Shown: piece by piece, positions 45,755-52,651 of the stretch
How the letters are laid out: each line of letters starts with the position of its first letter
How positions within the stretch are numbered: position 1 is the first letter of the stretch
Assembly (NCBI GenBank): GCA_963824645.1
Contig: CAWGQC010000009.1
Location: 1 to 64,000, forward strand
Reading direction: 5' to 3'
From: Bog-756 sp963824645
GTDB taxonomy: Bacteria > Actinomycetota > Acidimicrobiia > Acidimicrobiales > RAAP-2
Length of the DNA: 64,000 bases
The notes under the pieces: model-generated
Databases searched by the model: none
What the model saw: the letters and a program-made list of their open reading frames with translations, nothing else
What the model was told of the DNA's origin: nothing
Position numbers and translations under genes: made by a program

Positions 45755-45777
45755 GACCTTCACTATCCTGCCCGGGT
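45755..45777. promoter_or_regulatory. Overlapping divergent promoters of larB and pheA
   Basis: Only 23 bp separate the two start codons. Forward, TATCCT (45764-45769) lies 8 nt before ATG 45778; in reverse, a GATAGT/TAGTGA hexamer overlaps it, 5 to 7 nt before ATG 45754. There is no room for leaders, so both mRNAs should be leaderless and the polymerases may compete. Confidence 0.5.
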
Positions 45778-46764
45778 ATGAGTGATGCCGCATCTCGTGA
45801 CCAACGGCCCGACCCGGCCGGACGCATCGGATTCCTGGGTCCGGAGGGCACATTCACCGAGGAAGCGCTGCTCAGCGAAGCTGACTATGCCACTTCGCAG
45901 ATCATCCCCTTCGGATCGCTCGGTGAAGTCCTCGATTCGGTCAAGCGAGGGGATGTCGACCTGGGTTTCGTTCCCATGGAGAACGCCATCGAAGGGACCG
46001 TCCGCGACATCATCGACAGCTTGGTCTTCGACGTGGAACTGCGGATCCAGCGGGAGGTCGTGCTCGATGTCCACCTCCACCTGATGGCCGCACCGGGCAC
46101 CAAGCTGTCGGACATCGAGCGGGTGGCGTCGATTCCCATGGCCACGGCCCAGTGTCGAACATTCCTGTCGCAGCAGCTGACGCCGGCCGAGTCGCTGGCC
46201 ACCAACTCGACGGCGGAGGCGGCCCGACTACTGGGTGAGGGCGATCCACTCCTGACAGCGCGGCCCACCGCTGCCATCGCCCCCCGGTTGGCCGCCAAGC
46301 TCTACGGGCTCGAGATACTGGTCGAGGACATCGAGGACCATCCGGACAACCAGACCCGGTTCGTCTCGCTGGCCACGTCCGGCATCCCCGCACCGACCGG
46401 CCACGATCGCACCAGCATCGCCTGCTTTCAGAACAGTGACCATCCGGGAAGCCTCCACGGGATCCTCGGCCAGTTTGCCGCGCGCAACATCAACCTCAGC
46501 AAACTCGAATCACGTCCGACCAAAAAAGCTCTCGGCGACTACTGCTTCATCATCGATTTCGAGGGTCACATCGCCGACGCGGTCGTCAGCGACTGCCTCC
46601 GTGATCTCCACGCCGGCTTGGCCGGTGTCAAGTTCCTGGGGTCCTATCCGGCCGCCGGGCCCGCCGGCCCGGCCATTCGACGTGAGGTCGATTCGTCACT
46701 TAGGCGGGCAGGCCTGTGGATCGACCAGCTCCATGCCGAAATTCGTCCCGACGCGGGCAGGTGA
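45778..46764 (+). CDS. pheA: Prephenate dehydratase PheA
   Basis: A 328-residue stand-alone prephenate dehydratase, converting prephenate to phenylpyruvate for phenylalanine synthesis. Dehydratase domain: RIGFLGPEGTFTEEAL, GDVDLGFVPMENAIEGTVRD, TNSTAEAARLL, and the catalytic DHPDNQTRFVSLA. A C-terminal ACT domain (TSIACFQNSDHPGSLHGILG, INLSKLESRPTKKALGDYCF) senses phenylalanine for feedback control. No chorismate mutase domain, as usual in actinobacteria. A short extra tail follows the ACT domain. Confidence 0.95.
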   Translation: MSDAASRDQRPDPAGRIGFLGPEGTFTEEALLSEADYATSQIIPFGSLGEVLDSVKRGDVDLGFVPMENAIEGTVRDIIDSLVFDVELRIQREVVLDVHLHLMAAPGTKLSDIERVASIPMATAQCRTFLSQQLTPAESLATNSTAEAARLLGEGDPLLTARPTAAIAPRLAAKLYGLEILVEDIEDHPDNQTRFVSLATSGIPAPTGHDRTSIACFQNSDHPGSLHGILGQFAARNINLSKLESRPTKKALGDYCFIIDFEGHIADAVVSDCLRDLHAGLAGVKFLGSYPAAGPAGPAIRREVDSSLRRAGLWIDQLHAEIRPDAGR

Positions 46765-46807
46765 GCAACCGGCAGGGTGCCCCTTCCGGCTACCCTGACA
46801 CCCACGG

Positions 46808-46892
46808 GGAGGGATGGCAGAGCGGACAAATGCGCGGCTCTTGAAAAGCCGTGAGGTGCAAGCCTCCGTGGGTTCGAATCCCACTCCCTCCG
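46808..46892 (+). tRNA. tRNA-Ser (anticodon UGA)
   Basis: An 85-nt class II tRNA: acceptor GGAGGGA/TCCCTCC with G discriminator, D-arm, anticodon loop CTTGAAA with anticodon TGA, the long variable arm of a serine tRNA, and T-arm GTGGGTTCGAATCCCAC. CCA is not encoded. Its 3' part is repeated at 50999-51056 and partly at 52336-52356, marking it as an integration target. Confidence 0.96.
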
Positions 46893-46897
46893 CTGGT
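46840..46897 (+). repeat. Attachment-like repeat, copy 1 (tRNA-Ser 3' end)
   Basis: The 58 bp from the anticodon loop to 5 bp past the tRNA are identical to 50999-51056. Together they bound a 4.1 kb segment, as attL and attR do after site-specific integration into a tRNA gene. Bases 46881-46901 also match 52336-52356. Confidence 0.85.
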
Positions 46898-46910
46898 CAG
46901 AGCCTATATC

Positions 46911-47178
46911 TTAGCTTTGACCCATAACCGGATTTCTGTCGTGGAGGCCCGAGCTGCTCGGCTGGAGTGGCGTGCCCTCCACGGACTCCACGAGCTCGAG
47001 CCGAGGCTCAGTAACCGAGCACTGCAGGTGCTGTTGATACGTGAAAGGACCCTGGGGGAGCTGCATTGTGTACTCCATTTGCAACTCCATGCCCCACTCG
47101 TAGCCAAATGTGTCGGTCAGCCAATTTCGGGTCCTTTCCAACTCTTGGACAACGATTCCTACGTGGAACTGGTCTTCA
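46911..47178 (-). pseudogene. VOC-family remnant cut at the island edge
   Basis: In frame on the reverse strand, FHVGIVVQELERTRNWLTDT, FGYEWGMELQMEYTMQLPQG and TEPRLELVESVEGTPLQPSS are a clear N-terminal half of a VOC-family protein. It has no start codon of its own after the ADH stop, and the sequence ends at SGLHDRNPVMGQS where the second module should begin, 14 bp from the tRNA-linked repeat. It was probably cut by the integration or a deletion. Confidence 0.65.
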
Positions 47179-48115
47179 GGGCGCAACAGCAGCAGCCCAC
47201 CTCCACCACGACCTTGATGGCACCCTTCTTGCGGTCCGCCGCCACCCTGCCTCGTCAAGCGGGAATCTGTGGGTGATGAGGGATTGGGCGATTTCTGGCC
47301 GGGACGCGAGCATCTCTTCCGCCCTGTTGCATATCCCGTCCACCTTCGTGCCTGCAATAGCCCATCGAAGCGATGAGCCTCGGTTCCTTCGGAACTATCC
47401 ATGGGTACGAAACGTCGAGGCTGCCGTAGTGGAGTCCGAGGATGGCGATGGTGCCACCGGGTGTGAGCAACTCGACGGAGCGTTGGAGGGCGGATGCAGC
47501 TCCAGCTGCCTCGATCACGACGTCGTAGACACCGGAGGGCTGCGTGGCGCCGAGACGCTCGCCGAGTTCCCGCTGATGGTCGTAGCGGGACTCGAGACTT
47601 ACCTCGGCGGCACCCTGGGCCTGAGCCGCCGCCACGGCAAGCATCCCGACCGACCCGGCGCCGACGACGGCCACCCGCAGCCCTTCACTGGTGCCCCCCA
47701 CCCGGACGCCGTGCCAGGCGACCGAGGCTGGCTCTACAAGGGAGCCACTGGCGACGTCGAGTCCGGCGGGAAGGTCCACGAGGCGTTCGGCCGGAGCACG
47801 GAACTGCTCGGTCATCCCCCCGTCGTTGAACATGCCCAAAGCCTGTTTGGTGGCCTGGTCGCACAGGTTGTACTGACCGTCCAGACAACGATCGCACGTG
47901 CCGCAGCCGTAGAGGCCCTCGACGGCGACGGGTCTGCCATCGACACGCTCACCCACCAACTCGTCACCGAGGATGATTTCACTGCCGAAGGACAGGTAGG
48001 CCAGATCTGATGCGCGGATCCCCACCGAGCGCATGGACAAGAGCTCCCCTTGACCGGGTGCCTCCTCGACCTCGACCGCGAGCGGCTGACCTCCTCGGCC
48101 CCGCACCGCTCTCAT
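47159..48115 (-). pseudogene. Zinc-type alcohol dehydrogenase, frameshifted
   Basis: A medium-chain dehydrogenase/reductase. ATG 48115 overlaps the stop of the SDR remnant. The intact part has VGIRASDLAYLSFG, GDELVGERVDGR, the structural-zinc loop CGTCDRCLDGQYNLC, the NAD-binding VAVVGAGSVGMLAVAAAQ and GGTIAILGLHYGS. Near 47327 the frame shifts; AEEMLASRPEIAQSLITHRF continues in the next frame, and near 47262 it shifts again to VAADRKKGAIKVVVEVG, stopping at 47159-47161. Two frame breaks make loss of function likely. The first zinc-ligand Cys is replaced by Ala (IRASD), so it would have been unusual even when intact. Confidence 0.75.
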
Positions 48116-48212
48116 GAGAGATCTCTCTGGCCCTGGGTCATCCCGCCATCAACCACGAGGTCGATCCCGGAGAGCAGCTAGCTCTCGTCCTCACTGATCG
48201 GGCATCGAGCGA
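48112..48212 (-). pseudogene. 3' remnant of a short-chain dehydrogenase
   Basis: The reverse strand encodes ISEDES-stop-LLSGIDLVVDGGMTQG before a TGA at 48112-48114. The SGxDLVVDGGMT end is diagnostic of SDR-family oxidoreductases. A TAG interrupts it and nothing upstream matches, so only the last 35 codons or so are left. Its ATGA overlap with the ADH shows the two were once one operon. Confidence 0.65.
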
Positions 48213-48245
48213 AACAGGATAGCCGATTGGCTACTATCCCCCATC

Positions 48246-48953
48246 ATGAAACGGACCGCCGGCGAACGAATCGTCTTCTGGGCGCTGCCCGCTGTCGCGA
48301 TTGTCTGGATCGCGGCCTTCTTCCTCTTCCCCGGTTTCCTGCCGCCCATGTCTCCCCAGTGGTCGGCGCAGAGGGTCGCCGCTTTCTATGCCGATCACGC
48401 CCCGCGCGTCCGCTACAGCATGATCCTGTTCAACTGGTTCTGCGTGGCGCTGATCCCGATTCTCATGTTGATCGTGGAGCGTATGCGCGGCATGGCTCAC
48501 CGCACGCCCATTCTGCGGTACTGCGTGATCGGGGTTTCCGGGGCCGCTCCCATCGCCTTTCTCACGGCGACGATCTTCTGGCTGCTAGCGGCGTTCCGGC
48601 CCTATCGGGCCCCAGCGCTAACCCAGCTCTACAACGACCTGGCGTGGATCACCTTCACTTGTGCCGTGCCCTTCCTCGTCGCCCTCTGCTTGTTCCTTGC
48701 GCTGGCGATCTACCTCGATGAGCAAGTGCGACCTGTGTTCTCGCGGTGGGTCGGCCTCTTCAACCTCCTGATCGCGATCTTGTTGGTACCGGCAGGTTTC
48801 GCTGGCCTGACGTTTACTGGGCCCTTCGCCTGGAACGGCTTCTTATCGTTCTGGGTCAAGAACGTCGCCATCGCCCTCTGGCTCGTCGTCATGGCAGTGG
48901 TGTTGGGCGAGGCGATCGAACGCGATCGGTTAGCGGAGCAGGTCTCGGCTTGA
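48246..48953 (+). CDS. Six-helix membrane protein, paralogue of next gene
   Basis: A 235-residue integral membrane protein with about six helices (FWALPAVAIVWIAAFFLFPG; MILFNWFCVALIPILMLIV; VIGVSGAAPIAFLTATIFWL; ITFTCAVPFLVALCLFLALA; LFNLLIAILLVPAGFAGLTF; VAIALWLVVMAVVLGEA). The segment GPFAWNGFLSFWVKN is matched by GAFAWNGVIVWWINV in the following gene, so the two are distant paralogues. The family is not recognised. TACTAT lies 8 nt before ATG 48246. It leads a four-gene unit that ends in oxidase subunits III and IV. Confidence 0.7.
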   Translation: MKRTAGERIVFWALPAVAIVWIAAFFLFPGFLPPMSPQWSAQRVAAFYADHAPRVRYSMILFNWFCVALIPILMLIVERMRGMAHRTPILRYCVIGVSGAAPIAFLTATIFWLLAAFRPYRAPALTQLYNDLAWITFTCAVPFLVALCLFLALAIYLDEQVRPVFSRWVGLFNLLIAILLVPAGFAGLTFTGPFAWNGFLSFWVKNVAIALWLVVMAVVLGEAIERDRLAEQVSA

Positions 48954-49726
48954 AGCGACCCGCCCTACTCGACGATCCGAAGCGGGAGCTATGGCTGGCT
49001 TGGTACGCCACAATCGGCTTCTATTCCCTCTACACCATCGTCTTCTTCATCATCACGCGCACACAACCGCCGGGAAAGCCGTCGTACACCACGCGCCAGG
49101 TAGTCGAGTGGTTCGCCAACCGCCATGAGGGCCTGCTCATTGGCTTTGCGTTGATCTTCGTTTTGGGTGGGCTGTCCGCCACATCAATAGCGCTGATCAC
49201 CTACTCCATCCGGCGGATGTCGGTCAGTCGCGCCTTCGTCTACTCGTACCTGATCCTCTACGCCGTCAGTGCGGTACCCGGGTTCCTGTTTATTTGCGTG
49301 GCAATGACCGTGGGTGCCTTCCGTCCGGAGCGCAGTCCGGAGATCCTTCACTGGCTCTATGACCTCGGGTTTCTGTCCTTTTCCGGCACCATGGGAGTGT
49401 TTCTCATCGGCTCCTTGATCTGGATGGTGGCCATCCTGCTCGACAAGAACCGCGTCTTTCCCGATTGGTTCGGCTACCTCAATCTGTGCAACGGGTTGAC
49501 CGAGGTCGTGGTTGCACCGTCGTGGATCTTCCATACCGGCGCCTTCGCCTGGAACGGCGTGATTGTGTGGTGGATAAACGTGGCGGTCTTCGGTCTCTAC
49601 ACCGGAGCTTTTATCCTCTTGCTGCGCAACATGATCCTCCGCGAGGACTTTGGGCGAGGGCCCCTGCCTGACTTGACGCCGAAACAAGGCCGAGGTCGCT
49701 TATTGGCGGAGTTCATGTCGCCATGA
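48950..49726 (+). CDS. Membrane protein, paralogue of preceding gene
   Basis: A 258-residue integral membrane protein of about six helices (WYATIGFYSLYTIVFFIITR; LLIGFALIFVLGGLSATSIA; FVYSYLILYAVSAVPGFLFI; GTMGVFLIGSLIWMVAILLD; INVAVFGLYTGAFILLLRN). The polar loop GYLNLCNGLTEVVVAPSW and GAFAWNGVIVWW are like the upstream paralogue. TTG 48950 overlaps the upstream stop (TTGA) and is the only start that gives a membrane protein from the first residues. Its stop overlaps the oxidase subunit III start by 4 bp. Function unknown. Confidence 0.7.
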   Translation: MKRPALLDDPKRELWLAWYATIGFYSLYTIVFFIITRTQPPGKPSYTTRQVVEWFANRHEGLLIGFALIFVLGGLSATSIALITYSIRRMSVSRAFVYSYLILYAVSAVPGFLFICVAMTVGAFRPERSPEILHWLYDLGFLSFSGTMGVFLIGSLIWMVAILLDKNRVFPDWFGYLNLCNGLTEVVVAPSWIFHTGAFAWNGVIVWWINVAVFGLYTGAFILLLRNMILREDFGRGPLPDLTPKQGRGRLLAEFMSP

Positions 49727-50319
49727 CGACGACCGAACAGGATGTGGTGTTGGCGCCGGAGGAGGGGTCGACAGAGCGCGTTCCCGGAGGGCGCGACATC
49801 TGGTTCTTTGTCCTGTTCGAGTCACTCGTCTTTACCTCGTATTTCTGCGTCTACCTCTTTAACCGGACGCAACACGAGCAGGAATTCCTTCGCCAACAGT
49901 CCCATCTACTGCTGTGGCTCGGCGTGCTGGAAACGATCGTCCTGATCACCAGTTCCTGGGCAGTGGCCGACTGCGTCCGGCACGCGCGTGCCGGTCGCTA
50001 CGGCGCCTCGAAGCGCGCTGCAGTCTTTACCGCAGGATTAGGCGTTGTATTCCTCGTACTCAAAGTGGCTGAATGGGTCCGGCTGATCCGCTCCGGACAC
50101 ACCTTCACCAGCAGCGGGTTCTTCCAGTACTTCTTTTTCCTGACGGCAATCCACTGCGTCCACCTATTGATTGGCTTCGTCTTTCTCGGCGTGCTCTGGT
50201 ACCAGCTCTCAGCTCAGAAGCGGCGTTCACAAAAGAGGGTCGAAACCTGCGCCACGTATTGGCACACCGTCGACTTTTTCTGGGTACTGATATTCGCCCT
50301 GCTCTACGTGGTGAGGTGA
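49723..50319 (+). CDS. Heme-copper oxidase subunit III-like (NorE-type)
   Basis: A 198-residue five-helix protein of the short subunit III family: DIWFFVLFESLVFTSYFCVY, LLWLGVLETIVLITSSWAVA, FTAGLGVVFLVLKVAEW, FFLTAIHCVHLLIGFVFLGV, and CATYWHTVDFFWVLIFALLY, which is the diagnostic H-xx-D-xxW end. NorE of nitric oxide reductase operons and orphan actinobacterial subunit III genes share this length. No subunit I or II is in the window, so it is an orphan here. ATG 49723 overlaps the preceding stop. Confidence 0.88.
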   Translation: MTTTEQDVVLAPEEGSTERVPGGRDIWFFVLFESLVFTSYFCVYLFNRTQHEQEFLRQQSHLLLWLGVLETIVLITSSWAVADCVRHARAGRYGASKRAAVFTAGLGVVFLVLKVAEWVRLIRSGHTFTSSGFFQYFFFLTAIHCVHLLIGFVFLGVLWYQLSAQKRRSQKRVETCATYWHTVDFFWVLIFALLYVVR

Positions 50320-50615
50320 CAGTGGAGAACGGGTCCAATAGGCGACTTTTCGGGGCGTGGTTGCTCCTGGTGGCCATTTCGCTGCTCTATCTCTGGATCG
50401 ACCGAGCGGCTACGCATCAGGGACTTCCCACCGCAAATACTGTGGTAACCGTAGGTGCCATCTGCTTCGCCTTGATCAAAGTCCGGATCATCATCCGCGA
50501 GTTCATGGCGGTGCGCGCGGCTCCACGTGTGCTTCGCCAACTGACCGACTTTTGGGTCTTGCTCATGGCCGTCGCTCTACTCGGGACGTATCTCGCCGGA
50601 AGGGCAGTGGCCTGA
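50316..50615 (+). CDS. Cytochrome oxidase subunit IV-like membrane protein
   Basis: A 99-residue three-helix protein: AWLLLVAISLLYLWID, NTVVTVGAICFALIKVRIII (with the family's K-x-R and FMxVR motif in REFMAVRAAP), and DFWVLLMAVALLGTYLAG. It matches the prokaryotic subunit IV/NorF type that usually follows subunit III. GTG 50316 overlaps the subunit III stop (GTGA). Predicted helper subunit of an oxidase or NO reductase encoded elsewhere, or part of a different membrane complex with the two upstream paralogues. Confidence 0.8.
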   Translation: MTVENGSNRRLFGAWLLLVAISLLYLWIDRAATHQGLPTANTVVTVGAICFALIKVRIIIREFMAVRAAPRVLRQLTDFWVLLMAVALLGTYLAGRAVA

Positions 50616-50998
50616 AGTGAAGGCGCTCCATTCCCCGGAAGGAGAAGTGATGTCGCAGTCCTATCAGCTCGCTCAAACGGTCCCAACGCGAAGTTGTGAG
50701 ACGGTCCCCGGTTTTCTCATCAGGGAAAGATGCCTGAACTGGAAGACATGAAACGACGGCCAACGTTCCGATCTGTAGGACATTTCGTAAGACACCTCTT
50801 GCAGTGGAGATGGCATTGAGTCGCCGAGTCAACCGTCTCCGCCCAGCCGAATTCTGATCTCCGATCCTGCTGACCTAGCCATAATCCGAACCATAAAGTC
50901 AGGAGAATTCGGCCTTGCTCAGCGCGACCTCATGGACTGTCGGAATGAACAGGTCCAGTTCAGCCCCATCTCGGCGAAACCAGTAGACGTGGGTCGCA
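50616..50998. other. Island end: no intact gene, possible remnant
   Basis: A 34-codon frame at 50649 has a strong GGAAGGAG ribosome site but no recognisable product. On the reverse strand 50998-50899 encodes HVYWFRRDGAELDLFIPTVH then a stop, which reads like the C-terminal piece of a gene cut at the attachment repeat. Both are weak. Confidence 0.35.
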
Positions 50999-51056
50999 CT
51001 TGAAAAGCCGTGAGGTGCAAGCCTCCGTGGGTTCGAATCCCACTCCCTCCGCTGGT
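50999..51056 (+). repeat. Attachment-like repeat, copy 2 (partial tRNA-Ser)
   Basis: Identical to the last 53 bases of tRNA-Ser plus 5 bp. It lacks the 5' half of the tRNA, so it cannot fold as a tRNA; it is a leftover attachment site. The IS481-family element begins at or next to its last base. Confidence 0.85.
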
Positions 51057-51058
51057 GT

Positions 51059-51096
51059 GATGTCGCGCGACACAAGCAACGGTGTCGCGCGACATC
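51059..51096. repeat. 15-bp perfect inverted repeat at the IS edge
   Basis: GATGTCGCGCGACAC - 8 nt - GTGTCGCGCGACATC forms a strong hairpin just past the 3' end of the transposase gene. Each arm is itself partly palindromic (GTCGCGCGAC). It may terminate transposase transcription or belong to the element's terminal structure. Confidence 0.85.
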
Positions 51097-51109
51097 GTAG
51101 ACCCCCAGC

Positions 51110-52255
51110 TCATGGCATGCGCTGGTAGTCCTGATGAGGATCGAGGGTCAGCTGTCGAAGCGGTGACCCGTCGGCGCCGAGTATGCGGACCTCGCGCCCG
51201 GCCACCAAAAGCACGACCCGCCATCCGGCGTAGGGTCGTCCCACACCGATGTGATGGAGGCGCCCACGGTAACGGAGGGTCACCGTGCCGTTCTTGTTGA
51301 CCTTGTCATTGCGGACCCTGTAACCGGCACTGTCGATCCTTGGGCCTTTGGGATGGCTCCTGTCCCGGGCGGCGAACGCCTGGGCCGGCGTGCGCCGCCC
51401 GATGGCCCGGTGGGGACGCACGGTGTTGTAGTAGGTGACGAAACGGTCGAGTTGACCTTGGAGCTGCTTCTTGGTGGTGGCCGGGTCCTGTTGGGCCAGG
51501 TACTTCTTCATGGTCTGGTGGAAGCGCTCCACTTTGCCCTGGGTCTGGGGATGGTAGGGCTTGCCGTGTTTGGAGGCGATGCCGAGGGAGAGCAGCTCGG
51601 CTTCCATGTCGCCCACCCCACCACCTTTGGACGCTCGGAAGATGGCTCCGTTGTCAGCCAAGAACTTCTCCGGGTAGCCCCACTGACCTGCTGATCTGTG
51701 CAGAGTCCGGACCACGTCGGGCGAGCGGGTGGAAACAAAGACCCTGCTAGCCACGCACAGCCGCGAGTGGTCGTCGATCATGTTGAGTACCTCGTAGACC
51801 ACCCCGTCGGCCACCTCCACGTGGGTCACATCGGCCTGCCAGCACTGGTTGGGGAGATCGGCGCAGAAGCTCCCGTAGGAACTCTTCGGTCTCTTATGGG
51901 GCTGGGGGGTGACGAACCCTCGGGCCTTCAATACCCGCCAGATGGTCGAAGTCGACGGGACAACGGTGTGGCGACGAGCCAGATGACTGCGGATGGTGTC
52001 GGCTCCGGCGTCAAAGCCGTTGTCGGTGAGCTCCTTGCGTAGGGCCACGATCTCCTCGTCGTAGAGATCGGCGATCTGGCCCGGCGAGGTGTGGGGTCGC
52101 CTCGAACGGAGCTCGAAGCCCGCCTCCCCTTCGCGGCGATACCGGGCCAGGCGTCGGTAGAGCCAGCTGCGGTCCATGTCGTAGGCCTTGGCCAACTCCC
52201 CGATCGGCCGTCCCGTCCGCAGGTGCGTCTCGACCACAAATCGGCCCTTGTCCAT
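51110..52255 (-). CDS. IS481-family transposase
   Basis: A 381-residue DDE transposase. Two N-terminal helix-turn-helix regions (THLRTGRPIGELAKAYDMDR and the IADLYDEEIVALRKEL to STSTIWRVLKARGF region) precede the rve core: QCWQADVTHVEV (first Asp), DDHSRLCVASRVF, FLADNGAIF (second Asp) and GKVERFHQTMKKYL (Glu). A C-terminal beta domain (NKNGTVTLRYRGRLHHIGVG) is typical of this branch. ATG 52255 with GGAGGT is preferred to GTG 52294, which lies at the element end. Appears intact. Confidence 0.92.
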   Translation of the reverse strand: MDKGRFVVETHLRTGRPIGELAKAYDMDRSWLYRRLARYRREGEAGFELRSRRPHTSPGQIADLYDEEIVALRKELTDNGFDAGADTIRSHLARRHTVVPSTSTIWRVLKARGFVTPQPHKRPKSSYGSFCADLPNQCWQADVTHVEVADGVVYEVLNMIDDHSRLCVASRVFVSTRSPDVVRTLHRSAGQWGYPEKFLADNGAIFRASKGGGVGDMEAELLSLGIASKHGKPYHPQTQGKVERFHQTMKKYLAQQDPATTKKQLQGQLDRFVTYYNTVRPHRAIGRRTPAQAFAARDRSHPKGPRIDSAGYRVRNDKVNKNGTVTLRYRGRLHHIGVGRPYAGWRVVLLVAGREVRILGADGSPLRQLTLDPHQDYQRMP

Positions 52256-52335
52256 GAAGCGACCTCCCGCTCGATGTCGCTTATGTCTTGACACATCTGA
52301 ACCTGCAGGTGTGGCTTATCTCCTGAACTCAGGCA

Positions 52336-52356
52336 CCACTCCCTCCGCTGGTCAGA
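52336..52356 (+). repeat. Attachment-like repeat, copy 3 (21 bp)
   Basis: CCACTCCCTCCGCTGGTCAG plus one base equals positions 46881-46901, that is, the tRNA acceptor end and the bases after it. It matches copy 1 further to the right than copy 2 does, so it may be the original chromosomal junction. Confidence 0.7.
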
Positions 52357-52651
52357 CCCAGTTTTTCCAGTTCGTCCCCCGGTCGGACTTCTGGTAGCCG
52401 TGTACAGCCAGGCCTGCCAGAACGGACCGAGACCGGTGGAATTCCGGTGTGACCGAGATCATGTCTCGGTTTGCAGGCTCTGCGTCTACGGGGTGAACAC
52501 GGATACTCGACCTGATCACAACTCACGGTAAAGATGGCGGAGCCTCTTAGGCGACCAGCTCGGGAAATTCTGGCTGGGGCCCACCCCTCCTCCGACGTGT
52601 CAGCTATGGATTCTCCGTGCCGGCCACGTCACATCTCCACTGCCATTGCCC
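52357..52651. other. Intergenic, no gene recognised
   Basis: About 300 bp between the tRNA-end repeat and the helicase gene. No protein-like frame and no clear regulatory element. Confidence 0.35.

Larger units (their letters stand above)
51056..52295 (-). mobile_element. IS481-family insertion sequence
   Basis: A segment of about 1.24 kb holding one transposase gene. Proposed ends are TGTGATG on the left and TGACACA on the right, fitting the TGT...ACA ends of IS481 elements, but the terminal inverted repeats beyond these bases are poor and no clear target duplication is seen. It sits between the second and third copies of the tRNA-Ser end. Ends are approximate. Confidence 0.65.

Noticed and set aside
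51001..51054. Second tRNA-Ser gene
   Set aside because: Only the 3' part is present; the acceptor 5' strand and D-arm are absent, so it cannot fold as a tRNA.
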